The notes under the pieces are model-generated. The model made no database searches. It saw only the letters and a program-made list of their open reading frames with translations, and was not told where the DNA came from. Position numbers and translations under genes: made by a program. Below are positions 55,101 to 64,000 of a DNA stretch of 64,000 nucleotides, piece after piece. The DNA is from Duganella sp. CF517 (lineage in GTDB: Bacteria > Pseudomonadota > Gammaproteobacteria > Burkholderiales > Burkholderiaceae_D), in contig NZ_FODC01000004.1 of the NCBI RefSeq assembly GCF_900110275.1, positions 727,420-791,419 on the forward strand. The letters are read 5' to 3'. Numbering within the stretch: the first letter of the stretch is position 1; each line of letters starts with the position of its first letter.

Positions 55101-57469
55101 CCGATCTGCGGCAGGTGGTCGGCTTCTTCGTCAACACGCTGGTGCTGCGCAATCGCATCGGAGGCCGACTGTCGCTGGCGGAGGTTCTGGCGCAGGCGCG
55201 GGAAGCCGCGTTGGGCGCCCAGGCGCATCAGGAGCTGCCTTTCGAACAACTGGTCGAGGCGCTGCAACCGGAGCGCAGCCTGGCCCACAGCCCGCTGTTC
55301 CAGGTGCTGTTCAATTATTTGACCGAAGACTATCGCGCCCTGCAACGGGTGGCCGGATGGACGGTCGAAGATGAACCTGCGGCGGACGGCGACGCGCAGT
55401 TCGAACTGTCGGTGGAGGCGCGCGAGCGCAGCGACGGTTGTGTGCGTGTCGATTTCGTCTACGCCCAGGAACTGTTCGACGCCGCCACGATGGAGCTGCT
55501 CGGCGTGCATTACGTCGCCATGCTCGACGCGCTGGTCGGCCAGCCCACCCAAGCGGTCGGCGACGTGGCGTTGTTGACCACCGCCGAAAGCGCTCGCATC
55601 GCCGCCTGGAGCGACGGCGGCGCCGCACTCGCGGATGTCGTCCCTGATGAATTGGTGCACCGCTGGTTCGAACGGCAGGTGCTACGCGCGCCGGAAGCCC
55701 AGGCGCTGCGCTTCGGCGACGAAACGCTCAGCTATGCTGCGCTGAACGCGCGCGCCAACCGGCTTGCGCATCATCTGACCGGCATGGGCGTGGCGCCGGG
55801 CGCGGTGGTGGCGATCGCGATGGAGCGCTCGATCGAGATGGTGGTCGCTTTGCTGGCGGTGCTCAAGTCCGGCGCCGCCTACATGCCGGTCGATCCGGAC
55901 TATCCGCGCGAGCGCATAGCCTACATGCTGGACGACAGCGGCGTCTCGCTGCTGCTGACCCAGAGTCACCTGCGCGCCCGCCTGCCGGAGCGGGATGGCT
56001 TGGCGCTGCTCGATCTGGACGGTTTCGCGCCGCCGGCGGGCGCCGACCACAACCCCGACGTGGCGCTGCACGGCGAAAGCCTGGTCTACGTCATCTATAC
56101 CTCCGGCTCCACCGGACGCCCAAAAGGCGCCGCCAACCGCCACCGCTCGGTGTGCAACCGGCTGGCGTGGGGCCAACGCCACCAGCCGCTGGATGCTGGC
56201 GACACGGTGCTGCAAAAGACGCCGTTCAGCTTTGACATCTCGTTCTGGGAGTTTTTCTGGCCGCTGACGACCGGCGCGCGGCTTGCGCTGGCGGCGCCGG
56301 GCGACCATCGCGATCCGCAACGCCTGATTGCGCTCATCGCGCAGCACCAGGTGACGACGATCCACTTTGTGCCGTCGATGCTGCAAGCCTTCATGGCGTT
56401 TCCGAGTATCGGCGCCTGCGAAGGCGTGCGCCGCATCATCTGCAGCGGCGAGGCCTTGCCCGCCGGGTTGCAGGCGACGGTCCTGAAGGCCTTCCCGCAT
56501 GCCAGCCTGCTCAACCTGTACGGCCCGACCGAGGCGGCGATCGAGGTGACCTGGTGGGATTGCCGCGACGAGGGCGCGCTGGCCGTGCCGATCGGCCGTC
56601 CGCTGGCCGGGCTGCGCACCCACGTGCTCGACGAAGCGTTCAACGAGGTGCCGCGCGGCGTCGCCGGCGAGCTGTATCTGGGTGGTATAGGACTGGCGCG
56701 CGGCTATTGGCGCCGTCCGGGCCTGACGTCCGAACGTTTCATCGCCGATCCCACCGGCGCCACCGGCGCGCGCCTGTACCGCACCGGTGACCTGGTGCGC
56801 TGGCGCGCGGACGGCCAACTGGATTACTTGGGCCGCATCGACCACCAAGTGAAGATACGCGGCTTCCGCATCGAGCTGGGCGAGGTGGAGGCGCAACTGC
56901 GCATCGACCCCGCCGTGCGCGAGGCGGTGGTGGTGGCCGAGGAAGGCCCCGCCGGCACCCGGTTGCTGGCCTACGTCTCGTCACGGCGAGACGGACAGCT
57001 CGACATCGCGCGCCTGAAGGCGTCGCTGGCGGTGACGCTGCCCGATTACATGCTGCCTTCGGTGATCACGGTGCTCGACACGCTGCCGCTCAACGCCAAC
57101 GGCAAGGTCGATCGCAACGCCTTGCCGGCCGCGGAGCAGGCGACCCAACGCGCCTACGAGGCCCCGCAGGGCGGGATCGAAGAGTCGCTGGCGGCGCTGT
57201 GGACCGAGCTGCTGGGCGGCCAGCGGGTAGGGCGTAACGACAATTTCTTTGAACTTGGCGGCCATTCGCTGATGGCGATGCGGATGGCATCGACCCTGGC
57301 CAGCCGCCACGCGTGCGAGATCCCTGTGCGCACGGTATTCGAGGCACCGACCCTGGAAGCCCTGGCGGTCCGCCTGGAGGCGGCCGGCATGCTGGCCGGC
57401 GCCGAGCCGCGCGAGCGGCAGAACCGCCTGGCGCGGATGGACGATTTAATGAGTGAATTCGAGGTCTGA
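52175..57469 (+). CDS. NRPS with fatty acyl-AMP ligase: FAAL-ACP-C-A(Ser)-PCP
   Basis: The product is 1764 residues. Residues about 10-590 are a fatty acyl-AMP ligase (VAFLQYTSGSTSAPKGVMVTHGN, WSPLFHDMGLIGGLLQPFY, YPCYGLAEATLLVSGG). The ACP has its phosphopantetheine Ser near 630 (GGNSL). The condensation domain has HHIISDG near 826. The adenylation domain (about 1165-1660) is followed by a PCP with GGHSL near 1698. Lining up the A domain with GrsA by eye gives the ten-residue code D-I-W-H-I-S-L-I-E-K, close to the serine code DVWHLSLIDK. It therefore starts a lipopeptide: a fatty acid is activated, loaded and joined to Ser. The stop is 4 bp before the next NRPS gene. Confidence 0.93.
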   Translation: MTTPTVSQGEPFAHPVNFVDCLSRLVAERPGDTALIVVTERDGQLLETPLTYGDFGARVRSLAAALQRRFAPDDRVLIMLDNDEHYAVSMFACFHAGVIAVPVFPPESVRPQHLARLAGIAADAQARGVLTTTALEALVGAAAGQFGIEEVMLVDRISADGPGDWTPRQPADADVAFLQYTSGSTSAPKGVMVTHGNLMANERAIREALSIDSRDKFGVWSPLFHDMGLIGGLLQPFYSGISCVLSSPRFFLERPLRWLEMISRHKVTISGGPDFAYRLCLDRIKDTTTAGLDLSSWRVAYTGAEPVRHDTMDAFTERFSGIGFNAGAVYPCYGLAEATLLVSGGARGAGMKVACFGASALAAARAEADVEGAALVGCGAVPSGHQVMIIDPLSGAVAAAGGVGEIWAAGASMAAGYWNKPQESALAFVERDGQRWLRTGDLGFMHDGQLFVAGRLKDMIIVRGHNIYPQDVERAIESQVEAVRKGRVAAFAVQIDGREGLGVAAEVSRGLQKLVPPQALADALGAAVSEQCGEAPQVVVLLNPGALPKTSSGKLQRGACCQGWADRSLDAYALFEGGTMVVGAGADAATVALQDETALVLADLWREVLGHDVARSYAGDTHFFGAGGNSLAAVQLAARISQQWGVQFPVSLVFEQARLQGQADAVRACLRSGARAELAAIPVLPAERRALALPLSPAQRRQWFLWRLDPNSSAYHIHGALRITGVLQPEALRLALNGLAARHESLRTVFPARADGEAEQLVLAEGALELLVTDLRGIPREEREALAVDTLRALHAQPFDLNTGPLARAALVRLDDQAQILALALHHIISDGASMQVLLDELAVLYAAAVAGTPAQLSPVPLQYVDYAAWLHDQPQGGHERALAYWRAQLGVPAGEAHPVLALPTDRPRAAEARYRAARHGFTLSGELVARLRGQSEAQGATPFMLLLAGLQAVLYRYTGQPDIRVGVPVANRARADLRQVVGFFVNTLVLRNRIGGRLSLAEVLAQAREAALGAQAHQELPFEQLVEALQPERSLAHSPLFQVLFNYLTEDYRALQRVAGWTVEDEPAADGDAQFELSVEARERSDGCVRVDFVYAQELFDAATMELLGVHYVAMLDALVGQPTQAVGDVALLTTAESARIAAWSDGGAALADVVPDELVHRWFERQVLRAPEAQALRFGDETLSYAALNARANRLAHHLTGMGVAPGAVVAIAMERSIEMVVALLAVLKSGAAYMPVDPDYPRERIAYMLDDSGVSLLLTQSHLRARLPERDGLALLDLDGFAPPAGADHNPDVALHGESLVYVIYTSGSTGRPKGAANRHRSVCNRLAWGQRHQPLDAGDTVLQKTPFSFDISFWEFFWPLTTGARLALAAPGDHRDPQRLIALIAQHQVTTIHFVPSMLQAFMAFPSIGACEGVRRIICSGEALPAGLQATVLKAFPHASLLNLYGPTEAAIEVTWWDCRDEGALAVPIGRPLAGLRTHVLDEAFNEVPRGVAGELYLGGIGLARGYWRRPGLTSERFIADPTGATGARLYRTGDLVRWRADGQLDYLGRIDHQVKIRGFRIELGEVEAQLRIDPAVREAVVVAEEGPAGTRLLAYVSSRRDGQLDIARLKASLAVTLPDYMLPSVITVLDTLPLNANGKVDRNALPAAEQATQRAYEAPQGGIEESLAALWTELLGGQRVGRNDNFFELGGHSLMAMRMASTLASRHACEIPVRTVFEAPTLEALAVRLEAAGMLAGAEPRERQNRLARMDDLMSEFEV

Positions 57470-57473
57470 CGCA

Positions 57474-60400
57474 ATGAAACTGGACGAGCAAATGCTGGCC
57501 CGCCGCTTCGCGGCCCTGACTCCCGAAGCGCGGCGCGGCTTCCTTGGCAAACTGCGCGACGCGGGTTTGAGCTTCGCCGAACTGCCGATTGTCGCGGCCG
57601 ACCGCGCCGGCCCGCTGCCGCTGTCCTACGCCCAGCGCGGCCTGTGGCTGACCTGGCAGCTGAACCCGGCCAGCCCCGCCTACAACATGCCCGGCGTGTT
57701 GCACTTCAGTGGAGCGCTGAACGCCGACGCGCTGCTGGCCGCGCTGCGGCGCCTGGTGGAGCGGCACGAAACCCTGCGCACGGTGTTCCCGGTCGGCGAC
57801 GGCGGTGAGCCGGTGCAGGTGATCCTGCCGGCGGACGCCTTCATCGCGCAAACACAGGATCTGACAGCGCTGCCGGAAGCGGCACGCGCCGCCGAACTGG
57901 TGCGGCTGCGGCAGGCGTTCGCGCAGGCGCCATTCAGCCTCGATAGCGAGCCGCCGCTGCGCGCCATTCTCTGGAAAACCGGCGACGACCAGCATGCGCT
58001 GGGGATCGTGTTGCACCACATTGCTGGCGATGGCGCTTCCGTGCGCATCCTCATCGACGAGCTGTTGACACTGTACCGGCAGGAGTGTGGCCAGACCGCG
58101 GCCCCACTGGAGCCGTTGCCGGTGCAGTTTGCGGACCACACGGTCTGGCAGCGCAACTGGTTCGAAGCCGGGGAAAAAGACCGCCAGCTGGCTTATTGGC
58201 GTGGACGTCTGGGGGACTCTCATGCGCCGCTCGAGCTGCCGTTCGACCGCAGCCGGGGAAGCTCGCAAGGGGCATCCGACGCCGGCCGCCACCTGTTCAA
58301 TCTACCGGCGGATGTCAGCGCCGGCCTGCGCACGCTGGCGCGCGAGCGGGGCGCTTCGCTGTTCATGGTGATGCTGGCGCTGTTCAAGCTTGTTTTGTGC
58401 CGCTACGGCGGCCAGGCCGACATCCGCGTCGGCGCGCCGGTCGCCAACCGCCAGCGCGCCGAGACGCACGGCATGCTCGGCTACCTGACCAATGTGCTGG
58501 TGCTGCGCACGCAAGTCGACCTGTCGGCCGGCTTTGCCGATCTGCTGGGAGCAGTCAGGGAAACCGTCCTTGACGCCCACGCCGTCCCCGATCTGCCGTT
58601 TGACATGCTGGTCGAGGCGCTGCAACCGGAGCGCCAGGCCGGTGTGCATCCGCTATTCCAGGCCAAATGCACGCAGCAGGACGACCTGCCCGCCGTCTGG
58701 CGCCTGCCGGCGCTGGACGTGCGCATCGAGAGCCTGTCTGCCGGCGACGCCCACTTCGACGTCAGCCTCGATTTCATCGACAAGGCCGGCGGTATCGAGG
58801 CGGTCCTGGTGTATTCGGACGCCCTGTTCGACGCCGCCACCATCGAGCGCTTCGCACGCGCCTATGCGGCGCTGGCAAGGCAGGTCGCGCAGGAGACTCC
58901 TTTGAGTCTGGCGCGGCTGGACATCGGTGAACCGTTGGCGGTCCTGCCCGGCGCCGTTCACGCGTGGCCCCATGCAGACGTGATCGAGCTGTGGAACGAG
59001 GCGGTGCGCCGCTGGCCGGAACGCAATGCCGTCACCAGCGAGCGCCGCTCATATACCTATGCGCAGCTGGACGGCCATGCCGACGGCTTGGCGGCGGACC
59101 TGCTGGCGCGCGGCCTGGCGCCGGAGAGCAATGTCGGTGTTCTCGCCGGCCGTTCCTGCGAATTCGTACTGGGCTTGCTGGCCACGCTCAAGGCCGGCAT
59201 GGCCTGCGTGCCGCTAGACCCGGCCCTGCCGCAACAACGGCTGGCTTATCAGATGGAGAACAGCGCGGTGGCGCTGGTGCTGGTTGCGGGCATCCCCGGT
59301 TGGAGCACGGGGCTGCCGCTGATCGAATTGTCGTTCGACGCCGCGCCGCGCGCATCGGCGCCGGTGCTGCCCGTGCCGCATCCCGCACAGGCGGTGTATG
59401 TTATCTACACCTCCGGCTCCACCGGCCAGCCCAAGGGCGTGGTCGTCAGCCGTGGCGCGCTGGCCAATTATGTGCAAGGCGTGTTGGCGCGCATGGACCT
59501 CCCAGGCGACGCGCGCAGCATGGCGATGGTTTCTACCGTCGCCGCCGACCTGGGTCACACGGTATTGTTTGGCGCTTTGTGCTCGGGTCTCGAGTTGCAC
59601 CTGATGTCGGCCGAATGCGCGTTCGATCCCGACGCCTTCGCCGCCTACATGAGCCGTCATCAGGCGGACGTCCTGAAGATCGTTCCAAGCCATCTGCAAG
59701 CGCTGATGAACGCCGCCCGGCCACAGGATGTGCTGCCCGCCAGGCGGCTGGTGCTGGGCGGCGAGGCCACTCGCTGGCCGCTGCTGGAACGCATCGCCGC
59801 CCTGAAGCCGGCCTGCCGGGTTCTCAACCACTACGGACCGACCGAAACGACTGTCGGCATCCTCACGCAGGAGGCGGCTACCGCCGTACGCGAGGCCGCC
59901 ACGCTGCCGGTGGGCCGACCGCTGTCCAATGCACAGGCTTATGTACTGGACGACGGTCTCAATCCGGTTCCTTCCGGCGTGGCCGGGGAGCTGTACCTGG
60001 GTGGCGCCGGCGTGGCGCGCGGCTATCAGGCGCGTGCCGGACAGACTGCCGAGCGCTTCGTCGCCGATCCATTCGTCGACGGTGGCCGCTTGTACCGCAC
60101 CGGCGACCGCGCGCGCCTGCTGGCGGATGGCAGCCTGGAATTCCTGGGCCGCATGGACGACCAGATCAAAATACGCGGCTACCGGGTCGAACCGCGTGAA
60201 GTGGCGCAGGCATTGCGCTCGCTGGCTGGAGTCGCCGAGGCCGAGGTGATCGCGCGCGACGACGATGGCGGAAATCTGCAGCTGCACGCCTACGTCGTGG
60301 GCATAGCCGGCGCGGAAGTCGATACCGGGCGCCTGCGGGATGAACTCGCGCTGCTGGTACCGGACTATATGGTGCCGGCCGCGATCATGCGCCTGGACGC

Positions 60401-63400
60401 CTTGCCGCTGACGGTAAACGGAAAAATCGACCGCAAGGCGCTGCCGGAGATCGCCCGGCGCGAGTCGCGCAACGCGGAGGCCCCGCAAGGCGAGGTCGAA
60501 CAGGCGCTGGCCGAGATCTGGGCGCAAGTGCTGCGGGTCGACAGCGTCGGACGGCTGGATAATTTCTTTGAGCTTGGCGGCGATTCGATCCTGACCTTGC
60601 AGATCATCGCGCGGGCCCGCAAGCGCGGGCTGCGCTTCACACCCAAGCAGCTGATGGAGCGTCAGACCATCGCGGCGGTCGCCGCCGTCGCCAAGCTGGA
60701 TTCCGGTGTTGCGGCGAGTGTGCCGGCACCGGTGGCGCCGGCCGATACCCATTTCGCGCCAACGCCGGTTCAGGCCTGGTTTTTCGAACAGCGGTTTGAA
60801 GACAGTCATCATTGGAATCAATCGCTGCTGCTCAGCGCCACCGAAGTCGTCGAACCGGCGCTGGTGGGACAGGCTATCGACCTGGTGGTCGCCCATCACG
60901 ACGCGCTGCGGACCCGTTATCAGACAGGTAGCGGCGGCGCATTGGCGTTGTCCGTCCGGGCACCCGGCGCGTCGGTCTTCGAGCGCGTCGACCTGAGCGC
61001 GGAAGGCAATGTCGCCGCCGCCGTCACCCGCGTCGCCGGTCTCGCCCAGCGCAGTCTCACTCTGCAAAACCCGTTCAAGGCCCTTTGGATGGACCTCGGC
61101 GCGGGCCGCGCCGGCCGGCTGCTTCTGGTCGCGCATCACCTGGCCGTCGACGGCGTGTCGTGGCGCGTGATCCTGGAGGATCTGCAAACCGTCCACCGTC
61201 AACTGGCGCAGGGACGCCCCGTTGCGCTGCCCGTCGCCACCAGCTCTTTCAAGGATTGGTCCGCCGCGCTGACGCGTCATGCCGCCAGCGCGGAACTGGC
61301 CGCCGAATTGGACCACTGGCGCGCCGTGGTCGGCGCTGTCGAACCGACGTTGCCCGGCAGTGCCGCAGGCAGCAATACGATGGCCGACGCGCGCACCATC
61401 GCCACCTCGCTGGACGAGGCGCGCACGGCGGAATTGCTGGGCGACGTCCCGCAGGCATACCGCACGCGCATCGATGAGGTGCTGCTGGCCGCGCTGGCGC
61501 GCACGCTGTGCGCGTGGGATGGGCACGACAGCGTACTAGTGGAACTGGAAGGCCATGGCCGCGAGGAGCATCTGTTCGACGGCGTGGACCTCAGTCGCAG
61601 CGTCGGCTGGTTCACCACCCTGTATCCGGTCCGTCTGGCCCCGGCAAGGGGGGCGGATGTCGGCGCCAGCCTGAAGGCGGTCAAGGAACAGCTACGTCAA
61701 GTGCCCGCCAGCGGTCTGGGCTACGGCGTTCTACGCTATCTGAGCGATGCGGGGCGCTCGCTTGCCGATCTGGCCTACCCGCAGGTCACCTTCAATTATC
61801 TCGGCCAGCTCGATCAAAGCTTCGGAGCCGGCTCCGCATGGCGCCTGGCGCACGAGAGCACCGGTGCCGAACGCGCGCCGGCAAGCCGCCGCCGCACGTG
61901 GCTGAGCATCGACGCCGATGTCTATCGCGGCGAGCTGCGTGTGCGCTGGACCTACAGCGCGAAGGTGCACGACGAAGCCACAATACGGGGGCTGGCACAA
62001 AGCTTCCAGGACGAGCTGCGAGGTTTGATCGGGCATTGCCTGAGCGGAGCGCGCGGGATCACGCCGTCCGATTTTCCTCTGGCCGGGCTGACGCAGGAAC
62101 TTATCGACCGCCAGCCGTTGCCGCTGGAACGGCTGGTGGACCTGTACCCGCTGTCTCCCATGCAGGCAGGGATGCTGTTCCACAGCGTGTTCGATCCCTC
62201 GGGTACCGCCTATGTCAACCAGTTGCGGCTCGATCTTGAAGACCTGAATGTCGCCCGGTTCACGGGCGCCTGGCGAACCATGATGGAGCGTCACGAGGTA
62301 CTGCGTACCGGTTTCCTGCAAGGCGAAGTGCCGCTGCAATGGGTGGCGCGCTCTGTGGAGCTGCCGATCGACGAACAGGATTGGAGCGGCCGGGAAGACG
62401 CCTCTGCGGCGCTGGACGCGCTGGCGCGGGCGGAACGCGAACGTGGCTTCGACCTGGCGGCACCGCCGCTGATGCGATTAACGCTGGTGCGGTGCGATGC
62501 GCGACGCCATCACTTGATCTGGACACGCCACCACCTTCTGCTCGATGGCTGGAGCAGCGCGCGCCTGGTCGCCGAGCTGCTGTCCTGCTATGCCGGACAA
62601 GTTCTGACGCCGCAGCGCGGCCGCTACCGCGACTACATCGCGTGGCTGCAAGAGCGCGATGGCGCTGCGCCGGAGCGCTACTGGCGCGGTTTATTGGCCG
62701 AGCTGGATGGGCCGACCCGTCTGGCCGCATCCTTTGGTGGGCAAGCGGATGGCGCCGGTCGTGTCGGTGGACATCTTAAACGCGTCCAGGTATTCGACGC
62801 CGCCGCGACGGCGCGCCTGTCGGACTTCGCCCGCAGCGAGCGGGTCACCGTCAACACCGTGATCCAGGCGGCTTGGGCGCTGTTACTGCACCATTGCACC
62901 GGCCAGTCGAGGGTATGCTTCGGCGCGACCACCGCCGGCCGCCCGGCGGAGCTGGCGGATGCGGGCGAGGTGCTTGGACTGTTTATCAATACATTGCCCG
63001 TGGTGGCAAGCCCCAGGCCGGATGCTGCGGTTGGCGACTGGCTGCGCGAACTGCAGACGCAAAATATCGCCTCGCGTGAGCACGAGCACACGCCGCTGGT
63101 CGATATTCACCGTTGGACGCGCAGCGATGGCCAAAGCCTGTTCGACAGTATCATGGTGTTCGAGAACTACCCGGTGGACGAAGCGTTGAATGCGAAGGGC
63201 GAGGGCGCCTTGCGGATCGCTGGCGTCGAAGTGCTGGAAGAGACCAACTACCCGATGACATTGACGGTGCAGCTGGCGCAGACGCTGACCATCGGCTACG
63301 CCTTCCACCTGCGCGACTTCTCGGAGACGCAGGTGGAACGCCTGGAATCCTATTTGCGTAACCTGCTGCAGTCTATGTGCGCCTCCGGGAACCAGTGCAT

Positions 63401-64000
63401 GAGCCGGATCGGGATGCAAGACGCGCGAGAACGCGATCAACTCCAGCAGTGGGGTATGACCACGACGCGTTATCCGGCGGAGGAAACACTGCACCAGCTG
63501 ATCGAGCGTCAGGCGCGGGCCAATCCGGCGGCGACGGCGCTGAAGTTCGGCGACGAGTCGCTGAACTACGCGGAACTGAACCTGCGCGCCAACCGCCTGG
63601 CGCATCATCTTCTCAAGCTGGGCGTGGGACCCGACGTTAAAGTAGGCATAGCGGTCGAGCGCTCGATAGGGATGATGGTGGGCATGCTGGCGATCCTGAA
63701 AGCCGGCGGCGCCTATGTGCCGCTGGACCCCGAATATCCGGCCGACAGGCTGGCCTACATGATGCAAGACAGCGGCATCCAGTTATTGCTGGCGCAAAGC
63801 GCGATCAAGGACTGCCTGCCGCCCGCCGAGGGCTTGCAGGTATTGGAACTGGACACGCTGGACTTGTCCGGCGAGTCGGAGCACAACCCGCAGGTGGCCG
63901 TCCATGCCGAGAACCTGGCCTACGTCATCTACACCTCCGGCTCCACCGGCCGGCCGAAGGGCGCGCAACTGAGCCATCGCAACGTCACCCGTCTGCTCCA
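57474..64000 (+). CDS. NRPS: C-A(Asp)-PCP-E-C-A..., 3' end outside window
   Basis: The frame is open for 2175 codons to the window end. Domains: C (HHIAGDG near residue 181); A (about 480-960, YVIYTSGSTGQPKG near 640); PCP with GGDSI near 1037; E (HHLAVDGVSWR near 1221, GWFTTLYPVRL, VTFNYLGQLD); C (HHLLLDGWS near 1686, presumably D-C-L type after the E domain); and the start of a second A domain (LNYAELNLRANRLAHHL, YVIYTSGSTGRPKGAQ). The first A domain reads D-L-T-K-V-G-H-V-G-K, which matches the aspartate code DLTKVGHIGK at nine of ten positions. With the SyrP-like enzyme, the second unit should be D-beta-hydroxyaspartate. The specificity pocket of the last A domain is beyond the window. Confidence 0.93.
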   Translation, partial: MKLDEQMLARRFAALTPEARRGFLGKLRDAGLSFAELPIVAADRAGPLPLSYAQRGLWLTWQLNPASPAYNMPGVLHFSGALNADALLAALRRLVERHETLRTVFPVGDGGEPVQVILPADAFIAQTQDLTALPEAARAAELVRLRQAFAQAPFSLDSEPPLRAILWKTGDDQHALGIVLHHIAGDGASVRILIDELLTLYRQECGQTAAPLEPLPVQFADHTVWQRNWFEAGEKDRQLAYWRGRLGDSHAPLELPFDRSRGSSQGASDAGRHLFNLPADVSAGLRTLARERGASLFMVMLALFKLVLCRYGGQADIRVGAPVANRQRAETHGMLGYLTNVLVLRTQVDLSAGFADLLGAVRETVLDAHAVPDLPFDMLVEALQPERQAGVHPLFQAKCTQQDDLPAVWRLPALDVRIESLSAGDAHFDVSLDFIDKAGGIEAVLVYSDALFDAATIERFARAYAALARQVAQETPLSLARLDIGEPLAVLPGAVHAWPHADVIELWNEAVRRWPERNAVTSERRSYTYAQLDGHADGLAADLLARGLAPESNVGVLAGRSCEFVLGLLATLKAGMACVPLDPALPQQRLAYQMENSAVALVLVAGIPGWSTGLPLIELSFDAAPRASAPVLPVPHPAQAVYVIYTSGSTGQPKGVVVSRGALANYVQGVLARMDLPGDARSMAMVSTVAADLGHTVLFGALCSGLELHLMSAECAFDPDAFAAYMSRHQADVLKIVPSHLQALMNAARPQDVLPARRLVLGGEATRWPLLERIAALKPACRVLNHYGPTETTVGILTQEAATAVREAATLPVGRPLSNAQAYVLDDGLNPVPSGVAGELYLGGAGVARGYQARAGQTAERFVADPFVDGGRLYRTGDRARLLADGSLEFLGRMDDQIKIRGYRVEPREVAQALRSLAGVAEAEVIARDDDGGNLQLHAYVVGIAGAEVDTGRLRDELALLVPDYMVPAAIMRLDALPLTVNGKIDRKALPEIARRESRNAEAPQGEVEQALAEIWAQVLRVDSVGRLDNFFELGGDSILTLQIIARARKRGLRFTPKQLMERQTIAAVAAVAKLDSGVAASVPAPVAPADTHFAPTPVQAWFFEQRFEDSHHWNQSLLLSATEVVEPALVGQAIDLVVAHHDALRTRYQTGSGGALALSVRAPGASVFERVDLSAEGNVAAAVTRVAGLAQRSLTLQNPFKALWMDLGAGRAGRLLLVAHHLAVDGVSWRVILEDLQTVHRQLAQGRPVALPVATSSFKDWSAALTRHAASAELAAELDHWRAVVGAVEPTLPGSAAGSNTMADARTIATSLDEARTAELLGDVPQAYRTRIDEVLLAALARTLCAWDGHDSVLVELEGHGREEHLFDGVDLSRSVGWFTTLYPVRLAPARGADVGASLKAVKEQLRQVPASGLGYGVLRYLSDAGRSLADLAYPQVTFNYLGQLDQSFGAGSAWRLAHESTGAERAPASRRRTWLSIDADVYRGELRVRWTYSAKVHDEATIRGLAQSFQDELRGLIGHCLSGARGITPSDFPLAGLTQELIDRQPLPLERLVDLYPLSPMQAGMLFHSVFDPSGTAYVNQLRLDLEDLNVARFTGAWRTMMERHEVLRTGFLQGEVPLQWVARSVELPIDEQDWSGREDASAALDALARAERERGFDLAAPPLMRLTLVRCDARRHHLIWTRHHLLLDGWSSARLVAELLSCYAGQVLTPQRGRYRDYIAWLQERDGAAPERYWRGLLAELDGPTRLAASFGGQADGAGRVGGHLKRVQVFDAAATARLSDFARSERVTVNTVIQAAWALLLHHCTGQSRVCFGATTAGRPAELADAGEVLGLFINTLPVVASPRPDAAVGDWLRELQTQNIASREHEHTPLVDIHRWTRSDGQSLFDSIMVFENYPVDEALNAKGEGALRIAGVEVLEETNYPMTLTVQLAQTLTIGYAFHLRDFSETQVERLESYLRNLLQSMCASGNQCMSRIGMQDARERDQLQQWGMTTTRYPAEETLHQLIERQARANPAATALKFGDESLNYAELNLRANRLAHHLLKLGVGPDVKVGIAVERSIGMMVGMLAILKAGGAYVPLDPEYPADRLAYMMQDSGIQLLLAQSAIKDCLPPAEGLQVLELDTLDLSGESEHNPQVAVHAENLAYVIYTSGSTGRPKGAQLSHRNVTRLL

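Overview
The window is GC-rich DNA from a Gram-negative bacterium: TonB and two-partner-secretion outer-membrane systems, a T6SS VgrG, and dense overlapping operons. Gene content (OrbS/FecI-type sigma factor with a lipopeptide-siderophore NRPS, beta-propeller phytase with its own TonB receptor, MbtH, DUF1302/DUF1329 transport genes) fits a betaproteobacterium, most likely Oxalobacteraceae (Duganella, Massilia or Herbaspirillum-like). The genus is an inference from gene families only.

Region 1 (1-24045) is a large catabolic locus of unknown substrate. An envelope module (DUF1302, DUF1329, YCF48-like, MMPL/RND) is followed by a SnoaL-like protein and an MFS transporter. Three further transcription units follow, each fired from a near-identical promoter (TTGACA-N17-TAATAT) whose -10 is overlapped by the same perfect 20-bp palindrome, ATATCAA-N6-TTGATAT. 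Unit A (rightward from about 7675) encodes an MhpA-type FAD monooxygenase, a flavin reductase-nitroreductase fusion and a metal-ligand-free cupin. Unit B (leftward from about 16840) encodes an acyl-CoA-dehydrogenase-like flavin monooxygenase, methylmalonyl-CoA mutase, its MeaB chaperone and a DUF3500 protein. Unit C (rightward from about 16968) encodes a Dabb protein, a MatB-like (methyl)malonyl-CoA synthetase, a fumarylacetoacetate-hydrolase-family protein, an FMN reductase and a crotonase lacking both hydratase glutamates. Acetyl-CoA synthetase and a TetR regulator close the locus. The logic suggests uptake, flavin-dependent oxygenation, C-C hydrolysis, and release of acetate and (methyl)malonate, with the latter going to succinyl-CoA.

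Region 2 (about 24050-33567) is a lower-GC island ending at the 3' end of a tRNA-Leu(TAA). It carries vgrG, a PoNe-type DNase effector, its PoNi immunity gene, a second PoNi copy cut short by a decayed IS3-family element, a 44-residue single-span membrane protein, and a frameshifted tyrosine integrase.

Region 3 (33700-49205) holds a DUF4386 membrane protein, a two-partner secretion adhesin/transporter pair, a phytase and TonB receptor pair with a plausible Pho box, a degenerate GGDEF protein overlapping an AraC regulator, and a PL11 rhamnogalacturonan lyase lipoprotein.

Region 4 (49400-64000, running off the end) is a siderophore locus. A Fur box precedes an ECF sigma factor gene, and an OrbS/PvdS-type promoter precedes mbtH, a type II thioesterase gene, a SyrP-like hydroxylase gene and two NRPS genes. 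The readable adenylation codes predict Ser and then Asp, with the Asp followed by an epimerisation domain. The predicted start of the product is fatty acyl-Ser-D-(beta-hydroxy)Asp.
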